A stretch of 64,000 nucleotides of DNA from Paracidovorax konjaci (GCF_900112675.1 NZ_FOMQ01000010.1:62001-126000), one strand, 5' to 3'; numbered from the stretch's first letter, positions 8,741 through 19,636 are shown. The notes: generated by a model from the letters alone, not told the origin. Numbers and translations: made by a program.

Positions 8741-9814
8741 ATGTTAGTCGAGAAAAACGCCCCTCTGCAGGCCTGCAACACCTTCGGCATCGTGGCGCGG
8801 GCCCACACGCTGGTCCGGGCGCGCTCGGTGCAGGACGTGCAGGACCTGGTGGCCGATCCGCAACTGGGCACGGGCCCGCTGTTCGTGCTCGGCGGCGGCA
8901 GCAACATCGTCCTCACGGGCGACGTGAAGCCCACCGTCCTCAAGATGGAGATCCTCGGCATCCGCCTGGTCGAGGAGACTCCGCGCGCCTGGATCGTCGA
9001 GGCCGGCGCCGGCGAGCGCTGGCACGATGCCGTCGCCTGGACGCTGGAGCACGGCTTCCCGGGGCTGGAGAACCTGGCGCTCATCCCGGGCACCGTGGGC
9101 GCGGCGCCCGTGCAGAACATCGGGGCCTACGGCGTGGAGCTGCAGGACCGGTTCGAGTCGCTCGACGCCATCGACCTCTCCACGGGCCGGCCTTTCACGC
9201 TCCAGGCGTCCCAGTGCGCCTTCGGCTACCGCGATTCCGTCTTCAAGCATGCGCCTTCCGGTGCAGAGCCGGCCACGGGCCTGCCGCGCGGCATGGGCCT
9301 GGCGGGGCGCGCCGCCATCACGCACGTGCGGTTTCGCCTGCCCAAGCCCTGGAAGCCCGCGCTGGGCTACCTGGACCTGGAGCGCAAGCGCGTGGAAGCC
9401 GGCGTGGACACGCCCACCGCGCGCCAGATCTTCGACTGGGTGTGCGAGGTGCGCCGCGCCAAGCTGCCCGACCCGGCTGTGCTGGGCAACGCCGGCAGCT
9501 TCTTCAAGAACCCCACCGTGACGCCTGAGCAGTGCTCGGACATCATCGCGCGCGACCCCAAGATCGTGCACTACCCGATGCCCGACGGCACCATCAAGCT
9601 CGCGGCCGGGTGGCTCATCGACGCCTGCGGATGGAAGGGCAAGACCGTGGGCAAGGCCGGCGTGTACGAGAAGCAGGCGCTGGTGCTGGTGAACCGGGGC
9701 GGCGGCAGCGACAGCGTCACGGGCGGCGAAGTGATGACGCTCGCCAAGGCGATCCAGACCAGCGTCTACGAGCGCTTCGGCATCCGGCTCGAACCCGAAC
9801 CCGTGGTGGTCTGA
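8741..9814 (+). CDS. murB: UDP-N-acetylenolpyruvoylglucosamine reductase
   Basis: A 357-residue FAD enzyme that reduces UDP-GlcNAc-enolpyruvate to UDP-MurNAc in peptidoglycan synthesis. The FAD motif LGGGSN is at residues 50-55, [16 protein letters not shown] is the substrate-site block, and [10 protein letters not shown] carries the catalytic Ser region. It is about 15 residues longer than E. coli MurB. ATG 8741 (MLVEKNAPL) fits the family N-terminus; the longer upstream open frame lies over yajQ. Confidence 0.96.
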   Translation: MLVEKNAPLQACNTFGIVARAHTLVRARSVQDVQDLVADPQLGTGPLFVLGGGSNIVLTGDVKPTVLKMEILGIRLVEETPRAWIVEAGAGERWHDAVAWTLEHGFPGLENLALIPGTVGAAPVQNIGAYGVELQDRFESLDAIDLSTGRPFTLQASQCAFGYRDSVFKHAPSGAEPATGLPRGMGLAGRAAITHVRFRLPKPWKPALGYLDLERKRVEAGVDTPTARQIFDWVCEVRRAKLPDPAVLGNAGSFFKNPTVTPEQCSDIIARDPKIVHYPMPDGTIKLAAGWLIDACGWKGKTVGKAGVYEKQALVLVNRGGGSDSVTGGEVMTLAKAIQTSVYERFGIRLEPEPVVV

Positions 9815-9851
9815 GCCGCAGGACGCGCGCCCTGCGGCGCGCGGTGCGGCC

Positions 9852-10739
9852 TCACCAGGCCATCTCGCCCTTGAGCACCTTCGCCCCCAGCTCGAGCGAC
9901 GAGCTTTCGCCGAGCTGCGGATACGCCTCGCGCATGGCGCGCACCACGCCGGCGCTGTCCTTCGATTGCTGCAGCACGGACTCGAACTTCACGAGGTAGC
10001 CGCGCGTGAAATCGATGGCGCCGGCATCGAGCGGCGTGCCGGGCGCCATGTGCCCGGGCACCACCACGCGCGGCTGCAGGGCCTTCATCTCGTCGAGTTG
10101 CGCGATCCACGCCTGGCGTTCGGCGGGCTTCTGCGTGTCGGCGGTCCACACGTGCATGTTGCCGAACACCGCCACGTTGCCCACGATGGCATGCAGCGAC
10201 GGTACCCAGACGTATGGCCGCTGCGCCAGCAGGCCGGTGGTGCCGCGCACCTCGATCGCCTCGCCGTCCACGGTCAGCCGGTCGCCCGGCATGGCCTCCG
10301 GCACGATGGGCTGGGTGGGGGCGTTGGCGCCCATCTTGGGCCCCCAGAAAGCGACCTTGGCAGGCAGCTTGGCGACGATCTTCTCGCGCACGGCGGGGGT
10401 GGTGAGCACCTTCGCCTGCGGGAAGATGGCCTTCAGCACCTTGGCGCCGAAGTAATAGTCGGGGTCGGCGTTGCTCACGAAGACCGTGGTCAGCGTTTTG
10501 CCGCTGTCGAGCACGTTGGCGGCGATGCGGTAGGCATCGGCGCGGCTGAAGCCGGCGTCGATCACCACGGCCTCCCGGGGGCCCGTGATGAGGGCCGAAT
10601 TCACGAGGAAGCTGCTGGCGGGGGCGTTGTACACCTTGAGTTCCAGCGGCTGCGCGGCCGTTGCCGTGCCGAAGGCGACGGACAGGGTGGCGGCGAGCAC
10701 GGTGGCGCGGACGGAGGCGTTGGCAAAGGTCGAGGTCAT
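9852..10739 (-). CDS. Exported MBL-fold protein with lost metal ligands
   Basis: A 295-residue protein with a signal peptide (cleavage near TATAAQ, residue 29). The fold-defining segments are present: VVIDAGFS at about 58-65 and a late VVPGHM His motif. The first metal motif, normally HxHxDH, reads SNADPDYYFG at 89-98, so both His residues are missing. It is therefore probably not a standard di-zinc hydrolase; a single-metal or non-hydrolytic role is possible. It is divergent from a LysR gene 104 bp away, which likely controls it. Confidence 0.8.
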   Translation of the reverse strand: MTSTFANASVRATVLAATLSVAFGTATAAQPLELKVYNAPASSFLVNSALITGPREAVVIDAGFSRADAYRIAANVLDSGKTLTTVFVSNADPDYYFGAKVLKAIFPQAKVLTTPAVREKIVAKLPAKVAFWGPKMGANAPTQPIVPEAMPGDRLTVDGEAIEVRGTTGLLAQRPYVWVPSLHAIVGNVAVFGNMHVWTADTQKPAERQAWIAQLDEMKALQPRVVVPGHMAPGTPLDAGAIDFTRGYLVKFESVLQQSKDSAGVVRAMREAYPQLGESSSLELGAKVLKGEMAW

Positions 10740-10825
10740 GGTGGTTTCCGGAAATGGCAGGAAAGCCGTGACTCTATGTACTTGGTCCGATCGAATAAAC
10801 GGCCCAGAATGCCCTTATTTGTTGC

Positions 10826-10835
10826 ATCGATCGAT
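10826..10835. promoter_or_regulatory. Palindrome ATCGATCGAT in the MBL/LysR intergenic region
   Basis: A 10-bp perfect palindrome 8 bp upstream of the LysR start codon, flanked by TTGC and CAAA. It could be an operator for autoregulation. No binding evidence exists beyond position and symmetry. Confidence 0.3.
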
Positions 10836-10843
10836 CAAATACC

Positions 10844-11734
10844 ATGGACCGACTCACCGCCATGCAGGTCTACGCCGACGTGGCCTCCACCGGCAGCTTC
10901 ACGGCCAGCGCGGAGCGGCTGCAGATGTCGCGGGCGATGGTCACGCGCTACGTGGCCGAAATGGAGCGCTGGCTGGGCGCGCGGCTGCTGCAGCGCACCA
11001 CCCGGCGCGTCACGCTTACCGACGCGGGCGAGCAATGCCTGCGCCGCTGCCTGCAGATGATCGACATCGCCCGGGAGGTGGTGGACGAAACCTCGCCCGC
11101 GGACGGCATGCTGCGCGGCCAGCTCCGGCTGACCTGCAGCATGTCGTTCGGCGTGGCGCAGCTGGCGGCCGCGCTGGGCGATTTCCTGGCCCGCCATCCG
11201 CACCTGAAGGTGGACCTGGACGTGAGCGAGGGCAATCTGAACCTGGTCGCGTCGCGCATCGACCTGGCCATCCGCATCAGCGATGACCCCGATCCCGCAC
11301 TGATCGCGCGGCCGCTCGCGGTGTGCGATTCGGTGCTGGTGGCTTCGCCGGCGTACCTGGCCCGCGCGGGCCGGCCGGCGCACCCGTCCGAACTGGCGGA
11401 CCACGCCTGCCTGGGCCACGCGACCTTCGGCCGCAGCCGGTGGCGCTTCACGGAAGACGCCGAGACGGTGGAGGTGCCCGTCACCACCCGCTTCACCGCC
11501 AACGATGCGGTGCTGCTGCTGGCCGCCGCGGAATCGGGTGCGGGCGTGGCGCTGCAGCCCACCTACCTCGCGCGTCCGCGCATCGCCGCCGGCGCGCTGG
11601 AGGCGCTGCTGCCGCGCTGGCATCCGCCCGAACTCACCGTGTATGCGCTCTATCCATCGCGCAAGCACCTGCCCGTGGCGGTGCGGGCGCTGCTCGATTT
11701 CCTGGTGGAGCGTTTCGCGGGCGTGCGCTGGTAG
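10844..11734 (+). CDS. LysR family transcriptional regulator
   Basis: A 296-residue LTTR: an N-terminal winged helix-turn-helix (residues 1-60, MQVYADVASTGSFTASAERL opening), a linker helix, and a C-terminal periplasmic-binding-like effector domain (residues 90-295) with the usual DLAIRI motif. Overall it resembles the CrgA/YhjC-type subgroup. It is transcribed divergently from the MBL-fold gene, the standard arrangement for an LTTR and its target. Confidence 0.93.
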   Translation: MDRLTAMQVYADVASTGSFTASAERLQMSRAMVTRYVAEMERWLGARLLQRTTRRVTLTDAGEQCLRRCLQMIDIAREVVDETSPADGMLRGQLRLTCSMSFGVAQLAAALGDFLARHPHLKVDLDVSEGNLNLVASRIDLAIRISDDPDPALIARPLAVCDSVLVASPAYLARAGRPAHPSELADHACLGHATFGRSRWRFTEDAETVEVPVTTRFTANDAVLLLAAAESGAGVALQPTYLARPRIAAGALEALLPRWHPPELTVYALYPSRKHLPVAVRALLDFLVERFAGVRW

Positions 11735-11768
11735 GTAGGTGGCAGTCCCGGGCCCGGCGTTCGCGCGC

Positions 11769-12044
11769 TCACGCCACGGGGTGGCCGCCCGGGGGCGCAT
11801 GGAACGCCCCCATCAGGCGGTTCCAGCCGTTGATCGCGACGATGTCCATCGACAGCTCGACGATCTCCGCCTCGGTGAACTGCTCCGAGACCTCCGCGTA
11901 GGCGCTGTCGGGCACCTGCGAGGAGGCCACGAGCGTGAGCGCCTCGGTCCACGCCAGGGCCGCGCATTCGCGCGCATCGAAGGCGGTGCCGTAGTCGCCG
12001 CCAGTCGGGAATGCGGGCGAAGAGTCGGGGAAGTCGGTGTTCAT
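11769..12044 (-). pseudogene. Carboxymuconolactone decarboxylase (AhpD-like) C-terminal remnant
   Basis: A 91-residue open frame. Its last about 65 residues, with the block ECAALAWTEALTLV, then EVSEQFTEAEIVELSMDIVAINGWNRL, match the C-terminal half of CMD/AhpD-fold proteins. Full members are about 140-150 residues and carry a CxxC redox site in the N-terminal half; neither that half nor a CxxC is present, and the first about 25 residues are unrelated. It looks like a gene truncated at its 5' end, perhaps rescued by a new start. Confidence 0.7.
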
Positions 12045-12071
12045 GCCATCAAGACGGATTGCGCCGCCATG

Positions 12072-12113
12072 GCATGAAAAAACCGCCCGGCCAGGAGGCG
12101 GGGCGGTTCGGCT
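12072..12113 (-). terminator. Rho-independent terminator of argG
   Basis: On the minus strand AACCGCCCCGCC, loop TCCT, GGCCGGGCGGTT and a T run. It lies 77 bp after the argG stop and follows the hairpin repeat at 12117-12151. Confidence 0.88.
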
Positions 12114-12116
12114 GTT

Positions 12117-12151
12117 ATTTTGCTATCTCTTTGGTAGCAAACTTTTCAATG
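12117..12151. repeat. Dispersed hairpin-plus-tail repeat, copy 2
   Basis: TTTTGCTAT, a spacer, GGTAGCAAAC and a tail CTTTTCAATG; a diverged copy of the element at 2917. It lies between the argG stop and its terminator. Confidence 0.65.
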
Positions 12152-12189
12152 TTTCCGCCGGCATGAAGCCTGCAGAGCATGAAAATGCC

Positions 12190-13932
<1,743 letters not shown>

Positions 13933-13993
13933 CTAGGGCGATTCGCTGCCGCCACGGCCCCACGGACGGGCCGCGCGCCGGGCCCGGACCGGC

Positions 13994-14024
13994 ATGAAAA
14001 AAGGAGCCCGGAGGCTCCTTGTCG
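13994..14024 (-). terminator. Rho-independent terminator of the glycine-zipper gene
   Basis: On the minus strand AAGGAGCC, loop TCC, GGGCTCCTT and a T run, 18 bp after the stop at 14042. Confidence 0.88.
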
Positions 14025-14041
14025 AGGCGGCGAAGGCCGTG

Positions 14042-14680
14042 TCAGCGCCAGTAGGGGTCGCGCGGCGGGCCGTAGGGGCGGCCGTAGGCGTCGCGGTACT
14101 CGATCACCGTGGCGGCGGGCGGCGTCACGTAGGCCGGCGGGCCGGGCACCGTGGAAACCACCACGCCGGGCTGCACGTAGGTCGTGGTGTTGCCGTAGAC
14201 GGGCTGCTGCGGGGCGCTTGCCAGGGGCTGCACGCTCAGCGGAATCCAGGCGCCCGGATCGTGCTGGGTGCGCGTGGTGTACTGCCGGCCTGCGTATTCG
14301 TACAGCACGTCGTAGCCCGTGACCCGGTTCTCGTAGCGCGTCTGGTTGGTGCAGCGCGTGACGTTCTGGTAATCGGGGCGGCCGCCGCCTTCGATGTTGT
14401 TGCCCAGCAGCGCGCCGCCGATGAGGCCCAGCGCCGTCGCGGCGGCCCGGCCGCTGCCCTTGCCGATGGCGTTGCCGGCCGCGCCGCCCGCCACCGCGCC
14501 GAGCACGGCACCCGCGCCGGTGGGGCGGGATTCGGAATAGATCGTTTCGTTGCCGCAGTACTGCTGGGGAACGGCCACCTGCTGGGTGATGGGGGTGGCG
14601 GAGAGCACGCGGCCCTGCTCCTGGGCGTTGGCGCCGGCAGCCAGGGCGGCGAGGGCGGTCAACACGATGGTCTTTTTCAT
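14042..14680 (-). CDS. Glycine-zipper 2TM envelope protein
   Basis: A 212-residue exported protein. It has a Sec signal peptide (MKKTIVLTALAALAAGANA). A glycine-zipper segment rich in GxxxG (about residues 50-90, GAGAVLGAVAGGAAGNAIG) follows, then a Pro/Tyr-rich C-terminal half. This is the 17-kDa surface-antigen/glycine-zipper-2TM architecture, thought to sit in the outer membrane or periplasm. The start MKKT was chosen because AAAGGAG lies 7-8 bp upstream; an ATG at 14704 is in frame but less likely. Confidence 0.85.
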   Translation of the reverse strand: MKKTIVLTALAALAAGANAQEQGRVLSATPITQQVAVPQQYCGNETIYSESRPTGAGAVLGAVAGGAAGNAIGKGSGRAAATALGLIGGALLGNNIEGGGRPDYQNVTRCTNQTRYENRVTGYDVLYEYAGRQYTTRTQHDPGAWIPLSVQPLASAPQQPVYGNTTTYVQPGVVVSTVPGPPAYVTPPAATVIEYRDAYGRPYGPPRDPYWR

Positions 14681-14815
14681 GGAGAAGCTCCTTTCGGTCG
14701 GCATACAACGCTCCGGCCTGCTGAAAAGTTTAGGCGCCCCGTGTGTAGTCCGTGGGGGGACGCCGTAAAACTCCGTAAAGTTTCCGCCCCCTCGTGGGCG
14801 GCAGGCCGGGCCGGT

Positions 14816-15199
14816 TCACCGCTTGGAGGCCGCCTGCGCACGTTCGTTCCACTGCGCCTCCTGGAAGCCCACCGTCGCGCTTTCGGGCGTGCCGGCCCAC
14901 TCCACGACCGGCCGCTTGATGGCGCTGGGCTGGGCCTGCAGCAGCGCGGCGGCGCTGGGCGCGTCCTGCACGGCCGCCTGGGTTTCCGGCGCCAGCTTGC
15001 GCCAGGTCGTGCCCTGGCGATTCACGAGCGGTTCCCAGCCGAGCGACGCCATCCAGGCAGAAAGGCGCTCCACGGGGACGCCCTGTTTCTTGAAATCGTG
15101 GAAGCGGTATTCGATGCCGCGGTCCGCCAGCCAGGCGCGGGCCTTCTTGACCGTGTCGCAATTGGGAATGCCGTAGACGATGGGGGTGGGGGTACTCAT
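14816..15199 (-). CDS. ArsC/Spx-family reductase-like protein (YffB type)
   Basis: A 127-residue thioredoxin-fold protein with the single N-terminal Cys motif YGIPNCDTVKKA (residues 9-20) and YRFHDFKKQGVP, typical of YffB/ArsC-like glutathione-dependent reductases of the Spx/MgsR superfamily. No ars genes are nearby, so arsenate reduction should not be assumed. The start at MSTPTP is preferred over MSPSPRC upstream. It is divergent from folC. Confidence 0.88.
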   Translation of the reverse strand: MSTPTPIVYGIPNCDTVKKARAWLADRGIEYRFHDFKKQGVPVERLSAWMASLGWEPLVNRQGTTWRKLAPETQAAVQDAPSAAALLQAQPSAIKRPVVEWAGTPESATVGFQEAQWNERAQAASKR

Positions 15200-15246
15200 G
15201 CGCCGGATCATCGGGCAACGCGGGCTCGGCGACAATCGCCTGCTCT

Positions 15247-16572
15247 ATGCAAAGCACTTTCGACACCCTGGACGGATGGCTGGCCCACTGCGAGCGCATC
15301 CACCCGAAAACGATCGACATGGGCCTGGATCGTGTGAGCGAAGTGGCTCGCCGCCTCGGCCTGCGCTTCGACTGCCCCGTGATCACGGTCGCGGGCACGA
15401 ACGGCAAGGGCTCCACCTGCGCCATGCTGGAGGCGGTGGCGCTGCAGTCGGGCTACCGGACCGGGGTGTACACCTCGCCCCACCTCGTGCGCTTCGAGGA
15501 GCGGTGCCGGATCCGGGGCGACAGCGTGGATGCTCCTGAATTGATAGCAAACTTCGCAGCGGTCGAGGCGGCACGGACGCAAAACGGGCAGGAAGTCTCG
15601 CTCTCGTACTTCGAGTTCACCACGCTCGCCATCCTTCGGCTCATGAGCCAGGCGCGGCTGGACGTCGCGATCCTGGAGGTCGGCCTCGGCGGGCGGCTCG
15701 ATGCCACCAACGTCATCGATGCCGATTGCGCGGTCATCACCAGCATCGACATCGACCACACCGAATTCCTCGGGCCGGACCGTGAAACCATCGGCCGCGA
15801 GAAGGCCGGCATCATGCGCGCGGGCCGGCCGGCCGTGGTCAGCGACCCCATGGCGCCGCAGAGCGTGATCGACCATGCCCAGGCCATCGGCGCGGACCTG
15901 TGGCGTTTCGGCCAGGATTTCAATTTCTCGGGCGACAAGCAGCAGTGGGGCTGGGCCGGGCGCGGGCGGCGGTATGCGGGGTTGGCGTATCCGGCGCTGC
16001 GGGGCGCCAACCAGCTCGTCAATGCCTCGGGCGTGCTGGCGGCGCTGGAGGCGGTGCGCGACCGCCTGCCCATCACGGCCCAGGCCGTGCGGACCGGCTT
16101 GGCCATGGTGGAGCTGCCCGGCCGGTTCCAGATCGTTCCCGGGCAGCCGACGTTGGTTTTGGACGTGGCGCACAACCCGCATTCCGTGGCCGCCCTCACG
16201 GCCAATCTCGACGCCATGGGCTTCTTCCCGACGACCCACGCAGTGTTCGGAGCCATGGCCGACAAGGACCTGGCACCGATGCTGGCCAAGATCGGGCCGC
16301 TGGTGGACCGGTGGTATTTCACCGATCTCCCGACGCCGCGCGCGGAAACCGCCGCTGCGCTGCAACAGAAATGGAATGCGCTCCAGATCGTGGCGGGAGG
16401 GCGGCGTGACGTGCGTACCAGCCTGCATGCGGGGCCCCAGCAGGCGCTGGATGCTGCGGTGGCCGCCGCGGAGCCGACTGATAGAATCGTGGTCTTTGGC
16501 TCTTTCTACACGGTAGGCGGTGTGCTGGTCCACGGAACGCCCCGCCTGCAGGCCAAGCACCTGGGCGCTTGA
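15247..16572 (+). CDS. folC: Bifunctional dihydrofolate / folylpolyglutamate synthase
   Basis: FolC adds Glu to dihydropteroate and to reduced folates. This is a 441-residue Mur-ligase-family protein with P-loop TVAGTNGKGST near residues 47-57 and YFEFTTLAILRL, DIDHTEFLG and DVAHNPHS blocks. It opens the folC - SPOR - cvpA - purF run conserved with E. coli. A 15-bp match to the dispersed repeat (AATTGATAGCAAACT, 15539-15553) lies inside the coding sequence and encodes LIAN. Confidence 0.96.
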   Translation: MQSTFDTLDGWLAHCERIHPKTIDMGLDRVSEVARRLGLRFDCPVITVAGTNGKGSTCAMLEAVALQSGYRTGVYTSPHLVRFEERCRIRGDSVDAPELIANFAAVEAARTQNGQEVSLSYFEFTTLAILRLMSQARLDVAILEVGLGGRLDATNVIDADCAVITSIDIDHTEFLGPDRETIGREKAGIMRAGRPAVVSDPMAPQSVIDHAQAIGADLWRFGQDFNFSGDKQQWGWAGRGRRYAGLAYPALRGANQLVNASGVLAALEAVRDRLPITAQAVRTGLAMVELPGRFQIVPGQPTLVLDVAHNPHSVAALTANLDAMGFFPTTHAVFGAMADKDLAPMLAKIGPLVDRWYFTDLPTPRAETAAALQQKWNALQIVAGGRRDVRTSLHAGPQQALDAAVAAAEPTDRIVVFGSFYTVGGVLVHGTPRLQAKHLGA

Positions 16573-16604
16573 AACCCTACAGCGCACCTCCCCGCACCGC
16601 ATCC

Positions 16605-17510
16605 ATGGCATTTTTCAAGTTTCGTTGGCCCGGCCGCAAGGAGCAGCCCGAAAAGCCCGCCAAGCGGTCACGCGGCGGCAGCGGCGCCCAGGCCGAGAGC
16701 ATCGAGGCGATGCGTCGGCGTGCCCGCCATCGCCTGATCGGCGCCGCCGTCCTGGTGCTGGCCGGCATCATCGGCTTCCCCGTCCTCTTCGATACGCAGC
16801 CCCGGCCCATCCCGGTGGACATCCCGATCGACATTCCCGACCGCAACAAGGTCGCGCCGCTCGTCGTTCCTGAGCCCGCCCAGGCTGCGGCGTCTTCGCC
16901 AGCCCCGGGGCCGGCCGCCGCCCCTGCGGCCGGCCGCACGGCTGCCAGCCCGCCCACGGCTGGCCTGTCCGACGGGGAAGAGGTCATCCAGCCTTCGCGC
17001 GGCACGGCCGCCGCCGCGGCTTCTTCTTCCGCCCCGGCGCACAGGGCGGAGGCCCATGCCGAACGCTCCGCGGCCGCATCCGCATCCAAGCCGGAAACCA
17101 AGCCTGCCGCCAAGCCGGCCCATGAACCCAAGCCGGAGCCCAAGCCCGCCGTGGCCGAAGCCCGGCCGGCGGCCCCTGCGGCGGTGTCGCGCGACGACGC
17201 GGCCCGTGCCCGTGCCCTGCTCGAAGGCCGTGACGGGGCCGCAGGCGCTGCCGCCACCGCTGCGGCGAAGCCCGACGATGGCGGACGCCTGATCGTGCAG
17301 GTGGGCGCCTTCGCGGATGCCGACAAGGCCCGCGAAGTGCGGCAGTCGCTGGAGCGATCGGGGCTCAAGACCTACACGCAGGTCGTGGACACCAAGGATG
17401 GCAAGCGCACGCGCGTGCGGGTGGGGCCTTTTGCCAGCAAGGCCGAGGCCGACAAGGCGGCGGCACGCATCAAGGGCCTGGGTCTGTCCGCTTCGGTCCT
17501 CGCGCTGTAG
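16605..17510 (+). CDS. SPOR-domain cell-division-type protein (DedD-like)
   Basis: A 301-residue membrane-anchored protein: cytoplasmic basic N-terminus, one transmembrane helix (about residues 45-65, LIGAAVLVLAGIIGFPVLF), a long Ala/Pro/Lys-rich linker (about 85-220) and a C-terminal SPOR domain (about 225-300) starting VQVGAFADADKAREV. SPOR domains bind denuded peptidoglycan at the division septum. Position between folC and cvpA equals dedD in E. coli. The start was set at MAFFKF, just before the basic segment. Confidence 0.9.
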   Translation: MAFFKFRWPGRKEQPEKPAKRSRGGSGAQAESIEAMRRRARHRLIGAAVLVLAGIIGFPVLFDTQPRPIPVDIPIDIPDRNKVAPLVVPEPAQAAASSPAPGPAAAPAAGRTAASPPTAGLSDGEEVIQPSRGTAAAAASSSAPAHRAEAHAERSAAASASKPETKPAAKPAHEPKPEPKPAVAEARPAAPAAVSRDDAARARALLEGRDGAAGAAATAAAKPDDGGRLIVQVGAFADADKAREVRQSLERSGLKTYTQVVDTKDGKRTRVRVGPFASKAEADKAAARIKGLGLSASVLAL

Positions 17511-17536
17511 GCAGGGTGGGGCGGGCTTTCTGAGGT

Positions 17537-18025
17537 ATGTCGGCGCTGGACTGGATCTTCGTGGCAGCGTTGCTGGCATCGCTGCTGCTGGGGGCATGGC
17601 GCGGCCTGGTGTACGAAGTGCTTTCGCTGGCGGGATGGGTGCTCGCTTTCTTCGTGGCGCAGTGGTTCGCGGCCGATGTGGCCGCCTGGCTGCCCATCGC
17701 CGAATCGGCGGGTTCGATCCGCCATGCGGCGGGATTTCTGGTGGTGTTCGTGGGAACGGTGTTCGCCTGCGGTTTTCTTGCGTGGCTTGCCAAGAAGCTC
17801 ATCGAGGCCGTGGGGTTGCGACCTGCGGACCGCACGCTGGGCGCGGCCTTCGGGTTGCTGCGCGGGCTGGTGCTGTTGCTGGCCGCCACGCTCGTGGCCC
17901 TGTGGACACCGGTCCATGAGGCCGCATGGTGGAAAGAGTCCGCAACGGTCCCCATATGGACCGAGATGCTGGTGGTGCTCAAGCCGGCGCTTCCTGAATC
18001 GCTCGGGCGGCATCTGCCGGGTTGA
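17537..18025 (+). CDS. cvpA: CvpA family membrane protein
   Basis: A 162-residue four-helix inner-membrane protein (DWIFVAALLASLLLGAWRGL at the N-terminus). The CvpA family was first linked to colicin V production and sits upstream of purF in many proteobacteria. It is 26 bp after the SPOR gene and 105 bp before purF. Confidence 0.92.
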   Translation: MSALDWIFVAALLASLLLGAWRGLVYEVLSLAGWVLAFFVAQWFAADVAAWLPIAESAGSIRHAAGFLVVFVGTVFACGFLAWLAKKLIEAVGLRPADRTLGAAFGLLRGLVLLLAATLVALWTPVHEAAWWKESATVPIWTEMLVVLKPALPESLGRHLPG

Positions 18026-18130
18026 GCAGGTTTGTTTCGTGCGCGTGGCGGCCATCCCGACAAGGGCGCCGCGGCGGGTTTCTTTGGTGTGTATCGCGGG
18101 CCGGGCCCGCCTTTGGATGGAACGCTAACT

Positions 18131-19636
18131 ATGTGTGGAATCGTCGGTGTGGTCAGTACGGCTCCCGTCAACCAGCTGATCTATGACGCCTTGCTGTTGT
18201 TGCAGCACCGGGGCCAGGATGCCGCGGGCATCGTCACGCAGCAGGAACGCAAGTTCTTCATGCACAAGGCCAAGGGCATGGTGCGCGACGTGTTCCGCAC
18301 CCGCAACATGCGCGCGCTGCCCGGCACGGTGGGCCTGGGTCAGGTCCGCTATCCCACGGCCGGCAACGCCTACAGCGAGGAAGAAGCGCAGCCTTTCTAC
18401 GTGAATGCCCCGTTCGGTATCGTGCTGGTGCACAACGGCAACCTGACCAATGCACAGTCCCTGCGCGCCGAACTGTTCTCTACGGACCATCGCCACACGA
18501 ACACCGAGAGCGACTCCGAAGTGCTGCTCAACGTCTTCGCGCACGAGCTCGAACGCTCCACCCATGGGGTGCCCCTGCAGGTCAAGGACGTCTTCGCGGC
18601 GGTGCGTGCGGTGCACAAGCGCGTCAAGGGTTCGTACGCGGTGATCGCGCTGATCGCCGGCCACGGTCTGCTGGCGTTCCGCGATCCGCACGGCATCCGC
18701 CCCCTGTGCCTGGGCCGCAGTAGCGACGGCGCGGTGATGGTGGGCAGCGAATCGGTGGCGCTCGAAGGCACCAACCACGTGTTCGAGCGCGATGTCCAGC
18801 CCGGAGAGGCCGTGTTCATCACGCCCGACGGCACCGTGCATTCGGAGCAGTGCGCCGCGGCGCCGCAGCTCAATCCGTGCATCTTCGAATTCGTCTACCT
18901 CGCCCGGCCGGACTCCGTGCTCGATGGCATCTCGGTCTACCAGGCGCGCCTGAATCTGGGCGAGTCGCTCGCCAAGCGGGTGGTGTCCACCGTGCCGCCC
19001 AACGAGATCGACGTGATCATCCCGATCCCCGAATCCAGCCGCCCCAGCGCCACGCAACTCGCGCATCTGCTGGGCATTCCGTACCGCGAAGGTTTCGTGA
19101 AGAACCGCTATGTGGGCCGCACCTTCATCATGCCGGGGCAGGGCGTGCGCAAGAAGTCGGTCCGCCAGAAGCTCAATGTGATCGGCAGCGAGTTCAAGGG
19201 CCGCAACGTGCTGCTCGTGGACGACTCCATCGTCCGCGGCACCACCTCGCGCGAGATCGTGCAGATGGCCCGCGATGCCGGCGCGCGCAAGGTCTACCTG
19301 GCCAGTGCCGCGCCACCGGTGCGCTATCCCAACGTGTACGGCATCGACATGCCCACGAGCAACGAACTCGTCGCGCATGGCCGCACCGTGGAGGAAATCC
19401 GCGAGGCGATCGGCTGTGATGCCCTCATCTACCAGGATGTGAATGCCATGAAGAAATCCGTGGGCTCGCTCAATGGCCGCATCCAGGGGTTCGACGCGTC
19501 GTGCTTCGACGGCATTTACGTCACGGGCGACATCACGGCCCAGGACATCGCGCGCTTGAACGAAGGCCGCGTCGGCAAGGAAGAGCAGGAAGAAGACACA
19601 TCCCGCCTGGCTTTGCCCAACGCACAGGACGCTTGA
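18131..19636 (+). CDS. purF: Amidophosphoribosyltransferase
   Basis: PurF commits PRPP to purine synthesis by glutamine-dependent transfer to phosphoribosylamine. A 501-residue class II amidotransferase: Cys2 becomes the N-terminal nucleophile after Met removal (MCGIVGV), the QHRGQDAAG block follows, and the phosphoribosyltransferase motif LLVDDSIVRGTTSRE is at about 361-375. ATG 18131 is fixed by the Met-Cys rule; an upstream in-frame extension would hide the nucleophile. It is followed after 13 bp by metZ. Confidence 0.97.
   Translation: MCGIVGVVSTAPVNQLIYDALLLLQHRGQDAAGIVTQQERKFFMHKAKGMVRDVFRTRNMRALPGTVGLGQVRYPTAGNAYSEEEAQPFYVNAPFGIVLVHNGNLTNAQSLRAELFSTDHRHTNTESDSEVLLNVFAHELERSTHGVPLQVKDVFAAVRAVHKRVKGSYAVIALIAGHGLLAFRDPHGIRPLCLGRSSDGAVMVGSESVALEGTNHVFERDVQPGEAVFITPDGTVHSEQCAAAPQLNPCIFEFVYLARPDSVLDGISVYQARLNLGESLAKRVVSTVPPNEIDVIIPIPESSRPSATQLAHLLGIPYREGFVKNRYVGRTFIMPGQGVRKKSVRQKLNVIGSEFKGRNVLLVDDSIVRGTTSREIVQMARDAGARKVYLASAAPPVRYPNVYGIDMPTSNELVAHGRTVEEIREAIGCDALIYQDVNAMKKSVGSLNGRIQGFDASCFDGIYVTGDITAQDIARLNEGRVGKEEQEEDTSRLALPNAQDA

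Noticed and set aside
18032-18130. N-terminal extension of purF
   Set aside because: It would bury the catalytic Cys2; the ATG at 18131 is required.
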